DNA of 5,259 bases from assembly GCA_002328295.1 (NCBI GenBank), contig DCXE01000061.1, forward strand, positions 1 through 5,259, given 5' to 3'. The notes beneath the pieces are model-generated. The model was given only the letters and a program-made list of their open reading frames with translations, had not been told where the DNA came from and ran no database searches. The first letter of the stretch is position 1; each line of letters begins with the position of its first letter. Position numbers and translations under genes: made by a program. Source of the DNA: Candidatus Peribacter sp. UBA2144 (GTDB lineage: Bacteria > Patescibacteriota > Gracilibacteria > Peribacterales > Peribacteraceae). Below are positions 1-5,259 of the stretch, piece after piece.

Positions 1-2
1 TG

Positions 3-3000
3 AAGGGAATCCGACAAGGTCTGGATGCAATAAAAGACAACTTGGAAACTCAAGAGCTCAAAGAGATTTACGATAACTTGACTGAGCTTTCGCAAAAGAC
101 GACAGGTGGTGCGCTCGATACATTAAGACAGCAAGTTGATGAAACAAGGGAGTCGATAGTACCTCAGGTGCCGGAAAGGCAGGAGGAAGCGGATGCAGGT
201 GCGGCGGCTATAGAGGAGGAAAAAGAGAAAAAAGAGGAAAAAGAGAAAGAATCCTCCTCCGCCAAGGCTACGGAGGACAAGGAGGAGAAACCTAAGGGCG
301 TTATGGGCAGAGCAAATAGTTTGGCAGAGAAGGTGGGTGGAATAATCCCTGGTTCTAAAAATTGGAGTAAAGAAAAGAAGCGAATGGCAGGTTATGCACT
401 TACTATTGGTGGCACTGTGCTTGTTGCATGGCTTGCAAATTCTGTAAGTGAGGGGAGAAGTGCAGGAGCACGAACGGGTATATTAGCCGGCTTGCTGGTT
501 GGTGGTGCCTGTCTCGTTGGTCTTGGTATGTATGCGGATAAAGTTGAGAAGAATATTGCAGCTATGAAGAAAGGTGTCGGCAAAGCTGTGGATACAGCAA
601 AGAAAAAAGTTGGTGATGCTTGGGATGCAGTTACGGGATGGATGCCGTGGAATAAGGATGAAATGGATAAGCTGGCAGCAGAATTCAGTCTTACTGAAGA
701 TGAATATGACAAGGCAGACAAGCTTTATAGTAGAGCCAAGGATGATGGATTAGATGAAGCTGAAAAGAATAGTATTCGTGCTGTATTCGGTTTGGCGCCC
801 GGTGAAAATAATGAGGATTATGAGAAGTTTATGAAACACATGGATGAAAAATACGAGTATCAAAAAATTGATGGTATCAGGTATGCGACATTGGCTGTTG
901 CTTTGCGCAATTATGAACAGAACACAGAGACAATGCTTAAGCGCGTTTCCAGATATCTGTTGGAACACTGGGGTGAGTGCGCAGTAATTGCGTTGATTTT
1001 GAATAGAATTGGAGTTACAAAAGTTATGTTAAGAGGGGCAGGACTAACAATGAGGTTTGGCAAAAAATTCGCGGTGGAAGCAGCCAGATTTGTTGGGAGG
1101 CACCCCTTGCTTTCCATATTTATGGTTGGCACTCCAATTGCCGCTCTGTATGCAGTAGCTCGTGCAAAAAAGAAAAAAGGTTTTATGCCGGAGAATCTGC
1201 CCGCTTTATCTTTAGCTTGTAGTAAGAATCAGGATATTTTGGTTGGAGAATTGGAAGGCGTTGGGGCTGAACATATAGAGTCAATTAAGGAGCACATGAA
1301 TACTATTGGAGATATCACAGATGATGCTGGAGAATGGGCGGCTAATCAAACAAATGATTTGGTTGAAATGCTGGATGATAAAGGTGTAGAAGCTTTTGGG
1401 CTTACAGAGGAAGAAAGTGCTATTCAAAATAATCTTGCCGGAATAGATAAACTCGAACAAGAATTACGATTCAGATTAGAAGATGATGGTACGGGCTCGG
1501 GGGAAGGTTCTCCAGCCTTAGAAACTGCATTAGCTGCTGTTGGAGTATTCTATAATTTATACAAGGATCGTGGTTGTGAAGAGCTATCAGAAAATGATGA
1601 TCTTATGCAGTCTTTTGAGGGGCTTAAGGAAGCTCTTGGAAATGTGGATCCAAAAATTGAAGTTACCATTTCTGATGGAATGGTTAGCTGGAAAAGCGAT
1701 AGCCTGGAATACGATTTGTGTGTTGATCCATCGGTTACGGATAAAGGTGAATTTATTGATAAATCAGATGATATTTACTTGAATGAAGGCCCGGTTACAC
1801 GTTTTCTTGGAAAGGGTTGGGAGGAAATACGCAAGCTTCAGCAAAGCGGTTTAGATAAAGTTGGCATACCTCTTGGCAGCAAGGGGCTGGGAATGGCCAT
1901 TGGCAATTTCTTCTATTGCTTCGAGTTCGATAAACCGTATCAAGGATTTTTGGATCTAGATAACATAAAGAAATACTATGTTGTACCAATAGATATCGTT
2001 GACAGAGTCAAAGATCTTGCGGTTGGAGAACGCGGAGCGGGTCCCAAGTTCTGGGGTACGGTTTCTGCGGGCGCAGTTAATTCACTTGCCTTTTCACTTA
2101 ACGTTGAGTGCATGTCTTGGGTCAAGAGGGTTGCAGTGGGTGGACCAAAAACTTTTAACATGAGAAGTTGGAGCGGTGCTGTAAGCAGTGCAAAGGGAAC
2201 ACTCAGTCGTATTGGTGTTAGGGCCATACCGGCTCACGGACAGTTATCAACTGCCACTTCTGCTTTGCATGGGGCAAGAGACATAAAGCTGGCAGCTAAG
2301 ATGTTTGCGAGTGGGAATTCAATGAAACAATGTATCGGAAGATATAGAATGGTTAAAGAGCTCAACACCGTATTTGGAAGTGCAAAAATTCGCCCGGAGC
2401 TAATTGCGTATGTCGAAAGGGGAGAGAATCTGGCATGGGTGGCTGATAAACTAAAGATTACCCGTGTAAAAGGAGTTCCAATTACAAAGGAGTTTTTGAG
2501 GAGAGAGATAATTGAAAGGTTAAACAAGGAACTGCTCAATTTGAGATACGGTCAGGGTTTTGACGGTGCCAGGCTTTATAACAGAGCGAAGGTTATGATG
2601 AGGAACTTCGAAAGCATTCCGCACTTTGCTGGTCGAATGCTTCCAAGAACTGCACGTGCAGGAAGAGCAGTTATTGGTCAAGCAGCCCGTCTTGCTCGTG
2701 TTGCAAGACTTAACAGGCTTACCCAACTTATGCGCCTTGGAAGAATAGGAAAAGTCGGTAGGGTACTGGGCCCAGTGGGTGCCATTGGACTTACCGGAGG
2801 TGAGTACGTGTTTTATTACAAGGCTCTTAAGCCTCAGCTAGAGGAAATGCTGAAACATGAAACAGATCCAATGAAACGAAGGCAAATCGAACGCGAGATG
2901 TCGTCACAACATATTCGAATGGGCGCCAACGCCGTAGGATCAGTTTGTACTCTGATTCCATTCCCACCTGTTATGATTGGGGGATATGCAATCATTGCTA

Positions 3001-4094
3001 CGAGTGAGGCTGCGGATGCGCTCAGAAATTCTATCGAAGATTCTACACGTTATATTTTGCAGGATGAGAGCGACTTGCAGGGTTATTCGGCTGGTGCATG
3101 CTTAAACGAAGTTGGAAAATCGCAATCCGGCAAGTATGCAACAGTTGGGCAAGCTGTAGCTGCCAATCCGCATATAGTTTCTCTTTTGATTCCGGACAAC
3201 AATCTTCCTATATTGAAGCACATTGGAGGAATGAAAGAATCATTTATGACAGCCAATGAAACTGCTCGCTGGGAAGCCTACAGCGCTTACTTCGCCCAAT
3301 CTGCAGCGGCTCAATGTGAACCAGTTTCGCCTATGTTTTTGGATGACAAAACACTTGAGGATGCTGAGAAATGTGAGAGCGATAATGAGGCAAATGAAAA
3401 GATAGAAAGACGTTTGCAAATATTAAATCAAGATCAAGTTAGAATGTACGTCTCAGCTGCTACCAGGTATATAAGGGAGAAGTCGAATAAGACGTTTGAT
3501 CTCAAAGATGCAGAAACTATGAGAAGGGCAGAAGCTTACGCGCGTTTATATGTTGCAGAATGGCGTAGAGAGATGCTTGATCCGGAAAGTGCCAAGCCAT
3601 TTCCTCTTGCGGATGATGCCAAGGCAGATGAGATGATCGACAAGGAACTTGCGGAACGTGAAAGTTTAGTCAAAGCAGAACTGGATACTCTTGCCAAAGG
3701 AAGCCCTGAGGAATTCAAGATTACTGCTGTTTACCACATGTTGAATTCTGTATCCCATGAATTAGCATTGTGTGAGAAGAAGGTCATTTCTACAAATTAC
3801 TCAAATGTAAGGAGCTGGACGGGCTGGCGCAGGTGGGCAAGCGACGAAGACTACAGACAAACAGCACGAGGCGTCTTTGCGGAGCGTGTTCGAAAGATAG
3901 CCGGTAAAATAGATGCTAGATCGTGGAAAGCATCAAGTTACAATCAGATACGAGGCGAGTTCCTTAATGCTTTCAAAGGAAAGCCAAATGCAATTGCAAC
4001 TGAAGAGCTCTATAACGGCAGAGGTAAAAAATATATTGAAATAGGAAAGGATTCATATGCTCTTACAGTGCATGGAATTATGGGAGCGGTGTAA
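3..4094 (+). CDS. Very large membrane-associated protein of unknown function, 5'-partial
   Basis: I do not recognise a family. The frame is open from the left edge, so the gene probably starts at or before position 1; the in-frame TTG at 42 reads as an internal leucine and has no good ribosome site. Numbering from the first full codon at 3 gives 1363 residues. In order: a helical polar start, then a Glu/Lys-rich low-complexity tract at about 60-99. Two glycine-rich hydrophobic segments follow at about 127-147 and 157-178, a likely membrane hairpin, then a basic amphipathic stretch to about 210. Weaker hydrophobic segments lie near 325-343 and 368-388. An arginine-periodic stretch covers 896-920, and a late hydrophobic region covers 974-1003. 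The C-terminal 350 residues are charged, probably helical and soluble. No signal peptide, catalytic motif or cysteine cluster is visible. The nuclease gene follows 19 bases downstream. That it is a real gene is near certain; membrane attachment is inferred from hydrophobicity only. Confidence 0.93.
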   Translation, partial: KGIRQGLDAIKDNLETQELKEIYDNLTELSQKTTGGALDTLRQQVDETRESIVPQVPERQEEADAGAAAIEEEKEKKEEKEKESSSAKATEDKEEKPKGVMGRANSLAEKVGGIIPGSKNWSKEKKRMAGYALTIGGTVLVAWLANSVSEGRSAGARTGILAGLLVGGACLVGLGMYADKVEKNIAAMKKGVGKAVDTAKKKVGDAWDAVTGWMPWNKDEMDKLAAEFSLTEDEYDKADKLYSRAKDDGLDEAEKNSIRAVFGLAPGENNEDYEKFMKHMDEKYEYQKIDGIRYATLAVALRNYEQNTETMLKRVSRYLLEHWGECAVIALILNRIGVTKVMLRGAGLTMRFGKKFAVEAARFVGRHPLLSIFMVGTPIAALYAVARAKKKKGFMPENLPALSLACSKNQDILVGELEGVGAEHIESIKEHMNTIGDITDDAGEWAANQTNDLVEMLDDKGVEAFGLTEEESAIQNNLAGIDKLEQELRFRLEDDGTGSGEGSPALETALAAVGVFYNLYKDRGCEELSENDDLMQSFEGLKEALGNVDPKIEVTISDGMVSWKSDSLEYDLCVDPSVTDKGEFIDKSDDIYLNEGPVTRFLGKGWEEIRKLQQSGLDKVGIPLGSKGLGMAIGNFFYCFEFDKPYQGFLDLDNIKKYYVVPIDIVDRVKDLAVGERGAGPKFWGTVSAGAVNSLAFSLNVECMSWVKRVAVGGPKTFNMRSWSGAVSSAKGTLSRIGVRAIPAHGQLSTATSALHGARDIKLAAKMFASGNSMKQCIGRYRMVKELNTVFGSAKIRPELIAYVERGENLAWVADKLKITRVKGVPITKEFLRREIIERLNKELLNLRYGQGFDGARLYNRAKVMMRNFESIPHFAGRMLPRTARAGRAVIGQAARLARVARLNRLTQLMRLGRIGKVGRVLGPVGAIGLTGGEYVFYYKALKPQLEEMLKHETDPMKRRQIEREMSSQHIRMGANAVGSVCTLIPFPPVMIGGYAIIATSEAADALRNSIEDSTRYILQDESDLQGYSAGACLNEVGKSQSGKYATVGQAVAANPHIVSLLIPDNNLPILKHIGGMKESFMTANETARWEAYSAYFAQSAAAQCEPVSPMFLDDKTLEDAEKCESDNEANEKIERRLQILNQDQVRMYVSAATRYIREKSNKTFDLKDAETMRRAEAYARLYVAEWRREMLDPESAKPFPLADDAKADEMIDKELAERESLVKAELDTLAKGSPEEFKITAVYHMLNSVSHELALCEKKVISTNYSNVRSWTGWRRWASDEDYRQTARGVFAERVRKIAGKIDARSWKASSYNQIRGEFLNAFKGKPNAIATEELYNGRGKKYIEIGKDSYALTVHGIMGAV
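216..251 (+). repeat. Two 18-base tandem repeats coding for a Glu/Lys tract
   Basis: Two adjacent 18-base units (216-233 and 234-251) differ at one base. They translate in frame as EEKEKK and EEKEKE within the charged tract of the large protein. This looks like replication-slippage growth of a low-complexity linker just before the first membrane segments. The palindromic repeat starts at the next base. Confidence 0.8.
252..286 (+). repeat. Short in-frame palindromic repeat encoding SSSAKATEDK
   Basis: TCCTCCG (255-261) and CGGAGGA (271-277) form a perfect 7-bp stem around a 9-base loop. A further TCC at 252-254 and GGAGGA at 281-286 allow alternative pairing. The element is read in frame as SSSAKATEDK inside the charged linker of the large protein. 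Its GC-rich character differs from the A-rich flanks (tandem repeat on the left, GAGAAA on the right). From memory, nearly identical peptides and hairpins recur in many unrelated proteins of candidate phyla radiation genomes; that cannot be verified here. It may be a dispersed palindromic element inserted in coding DNA, in the manner of Rickettsia palindromic elements. The hairpin is seen; the mobile or dispersed nature is inferred. Confidence 0.6.
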
Positions 4095-4113
4095 CTCAGG
4101 GTAGAATGAGAGC

Positions 4114-4902
4114 GTGCCCCTCAGCTACTCACAACTACGTACTTACCAGACTTGCCCTAGGCAGTACGAGTATCAAAGCATAAAGAAGCTTTCACGTGGA
4201 ATCAGTCAGGCGGAAAGTTTTGGTTCGTCAGTTCATAATTGTCTTAAACGATGGGGGGAACTTGAGATGGCAATAGGTGAATCGGACAGCAATTGGCAAT
4301 TGGCAGATTCGCAATTGGCTATGTTTGATCAAAAAAAAGAAGCTAATAGCCAAAAGCTAACTGCTAATTGCTTAAAAGATTTATGGAATAAATCTTTCAT
4401 TATTGATACCTACGAGAGCCGGGTTGAAGCAGATTTTCACAGACAGAGAGGAGAGGAGATCATGAAGAAGTATTTTGATTGGTGGAAATCTGAGCATCGT
4501 CAGGTTATGGGAGTTGAAACTAGTTTCAAGATTGATGTGGGTGGAGTTTATTTAGGTGGCAGAATTGATCGTATCGAAAAAGGAATTAAGGTTATAGATT
4601 TCAAGACTACTCAGCCGCGATTGCAGGAAGAAGTGGATGCAGATCTTCAACTTTCTATTTATTCATTGGCGATTAAGGAGCTTTACGGGGAATTTCCATC
4701 AGAACTTGTGATGCTTTACTTGAATGAGAACTCAGTGACGGAAATTAAGACCGAAAGATCAGAAAGTCAGCTAAAAGATGCCATTAAACAGATCACTTCT
4801 GTTAATAACTATATAAAGGAAGGGGAATTTAAACCCAGACCCTCAGCTTCCGTCTGTAAGAGATGCCCTTATAAAGGAGTGTGCGATGTGGCGGCTGTTT
4901 GA
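4114..4902 (+). CDS. RecB-family PD-(D/E)XK nuclease with four-Cys Fe-S motif (Cas4/AddB-like)
   Basis: Predicted DNA nuclease of the PDDEXK_1/RecB-like superfamily, 262 residues, with no helicase domain. Visible motifs: an N-terminal SYSQLRTYQTCPRQYEY with Cys14; GSSVH with His41; Glu135; GRID with Asp152; VIDFKT with Asp162 and Lys164 (the D-x-K catalytic pair); and QLSIY with Gln179 and Tyr183. The C-terminus has Cys248-x2-Cys251-x5-Cys257, which with Cys14 makes the four-cysteine pattern that binds a 4Fe-4S cluster in AddB and Cas4. The GTG at 4114 is the only sensible start: a TAG at 4102-4104 closes the frame upstream and the next Met (residue 52) lies after His41. The ribosome site is weak (AGGG at 4098-4101, 12 bases away), so coupling to the upstream gene is likely. 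Residues about 59-86 come from an inserted inverted repeat in a loop that spares all motifs. No cas genes or CRISPR are nearby, so a general repair or DNA-processing role is likelier than adaptation. Confidence 0.9.
   Translation: MPLSYSQLRTYQTCPRQYEYQSIKKLSRGISQAESFGSSVHNCLKRWGELEMAIGESDSNWQLADSQLAMFDQKKEANSQKLTANCLKDLWNKSFIIDTYESRVEADFHRQRGEEIMKKYFDWWKSEHRQVMGVETSFKIDVGGVYLGGRIDRIEKGIKVIDFKTTQPRLQEEVDADLQLSIYSLAIKELYGEFPSELVMLYLNENSVTEIKTERSESQLKDAIKQITSVNNYIKEGEFKPRPSASVCKRCPYKGVCDVAAV
4289..4371 (+). repeat. Long imperfect inverted repeat inserted in frame in the nuclease gene
   Basis: The arms 4296-4322 and 4346-4371 are reverse complements at about 22 of 27 aligned positions, with one single-base gap. 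They end in a perfect 8-bp match (4315-4322 against 4346-4353) and a perfect 6-bp match at the outer ends. The spacer of 23 bases contains the palindrome TTTGATCAAA (4324-4333). The left side also carries three copies of GCAATTGGC, at 4289, 4296 (overlapping the first) and 4311. The element is translated as residues 59-86, a polar Gln/Ala/Ser/Asn/Lys-rich peptide between the GSSVH motif and the catalytic core. Position and composition suggest a dispersed palindromic element that entered the gene without breaking the frame. The inverted repeat is directly seen; that it is dispersed elsewhere in the genome is inferred. Confidence 0.75.
4873..4879 (+). promoter_or_regulatory. Shine-Dalgarno for the PAP2-like gene, inside the nuclease gene
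   Basis: AAAGGAG lies 6 bases before the ATG at 4886, an optimal match and spacing. It sits within the codons for the nuclease's cysteine motif (the YKG between Cys251 and Cys257). It selects 4886 over the in-frame ATGs at 4907 and 4916, which have no comparable site. Confidence 0.75.
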
Positions 4903-5259
4903 TACAATGCTAAACATGCAATATTTACAATATTATTTAAGTACATATCCGTTTCTTATTCCGATTGCAGTTCTCCTGCTTTCAGAGATTGTGAAAGTGA
5001 TAAACAGAATCCGCGAAGGATCCGGTGAACGCCTATTGTTCCGTCATGGCGGTATGCCAAGCTCCCATTCCGCTTTCGTAACATCCCTCCTTATTGTGGT
5101 AGGCAGAGAATCAGGGTTGGAATCGGTTGATTTTGCTCTTGCTGCGGTCTTTTCCGGTATTGTTTGGTACGATGCTATTGCCGTGCGAGGTACTGTTAGC
5201 AAGCATGCCAAGGCGCTTAATCTTGTTCAGCAGATACACAAATTTTCGGAAGAAGTGGG
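4886..5259 (+). CDS. Divergent PAP2 family membrane protein (DUF212/YuiD-like), 3'-partial
   Basis: The first 124 residues of a protein cut by the right edge; the family is usually about 150-160 residues, so most of it is present. Family hallmarks: Lys37 in a hydrophobic helix (SEIVKVI), GGMPSSHSA at 55-63 with His61, YDAIAVRG at 95-102 with Asp96 and Arg101, and a later ALN at 110-112. These correspond to the Lys, (P)S-x-H and Arg elements of PAP2/haloperoxidase-related phosphatases, although the real substrate of this divergent branch is not established. Likely membrane segments are about 22-39, 62-73 and 83-100. The canonical second Arg and Gly of the VRR..G region are altered here (RGTVSKHA). 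The ATG at 4886 is chosen for its Shine-Dalgarno sequence and gives a 17-base overlap with the nuclease gene, implying coupled translation; ATG 4907 and 4916 are alternatives that would remove 7 or 10 residues before the first membrane segment. Confidence 0.88.
   Translation, partial: MWRLFDTMLNMQYLQYYLSTYPFLIPIAVLLLSEIVKVINRIREGSGERLLFRHGGMPSSHSAFVTSLLIVVGRESGLESVDFALAAVFSGIVWYDAIAVRGTVSKHAKALNLVQQIHKFSEEV

Noticed and set aside
1540..1782. Forward frame of 80 codons inside the large gene.
   Set aside because: It lies wholly within the well-supported 3-4094 frame and its translation shows no domain; an out-of-frame shadow.
392..2726. Several reverse-strand open frames of 60-110 codons, e.g. 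392-721 and 2234-2539.
   Set aside because: All are antisense to the large gene, with no ribosome sites or recognisable protein features; shadows of its codon pattern.
2688..2762. A true voltage-gated ion channel.
   Set aside because: Only the S4-like charge periodicity is present; there are no recognisable S1-S3 helices or selectivity filter around it.
4095..4113. Possible promoter or terminator between the large gene and the nuclease gene.
   Set aside because: Only 19 bases, with no hairpin plus T-run and no room for a separate promoter; read-through is more likely.
4106..4183. ATG at 4106 in another frame, 8 bases before the GTG start of the nuclease.
   Set aside because: It gives only a 25-codon frame ending in TAA with no recognisable content, and the AGGG before it is too close. 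The nuclease motifs require the frame of GTG 4114.
4296..4371. The inverted repeat in the nuclease as a transcription terminator or a CRISPR repeat.
   Set aside because: It lies in the middle of an intact coding frame, has no T-run on the coding strand after the second arm, and there are no regularly spaced repeats with spacers.

Overview
The window looks like a compact, tightly packed bacterial operon fragment with three same-strand genes and almost no intergenic DNA. Reading is continuous from the left edge to the right edge, and both outer genes are cut by the window. The host is most plausibly a candidate phyla radiation (Patescibacteria) bacterium. This rests on three things: a very large uncharacterised membrane-associated protein, short spacings and overlaps between genes, and two different short palindromic repeats lying in frame inside coding sequence, one of which translates to a peptide (SSSAKATEDK) that I remember as recurrent in that group. 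The assignment is an inference. TGA is used as a normal stop, so there is no sign of the UGA-glycine code of Gracilibacteria/SR1.

Layout: (1) Positions 3-4094 hold a protein of at least 1363 residues of unknown function. It has a helical and highly charged N-terminal part, a pair of glycine-rich membrane segments, further hydrophobic segments in the middle and late parts, and a striking stretch with a basic residue at every third position. Its true start lies at or beyond the left edge. (2) Positions 4114-4902 encode a stand-alone RecB-family PD-(D/E)XK nuclease with a four-cysteine Fe-S type pattern (as in Cas4/AddB), starting at GTG. It carries a long imperfect inverted repeat inserted in frame between its first motifs and its catalytic core. 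(3) From 4886 to the right edge runs the 5' part of a divergent PAP2 (DUF212/YuiD-like) membrane protein. It overlaps the nuclease gene by 17 bases and has a strong Shine-Dalgarno sequence inside the nuclease gene.

The spacing (19 bases between genes 1 and 2, an overlap between 2 and 3) points to co-transcription and translational coupling. No functional link among the large membrane protein, the nuclease and the PAP2-like protein can be shown from the sequence; in streamlined genomes such neighbours are often unrelated. No RNA gene, CRISPR array, insertion sequence, promoter or terminator was recognised, and there is no gene-free stretch above 300 bases.
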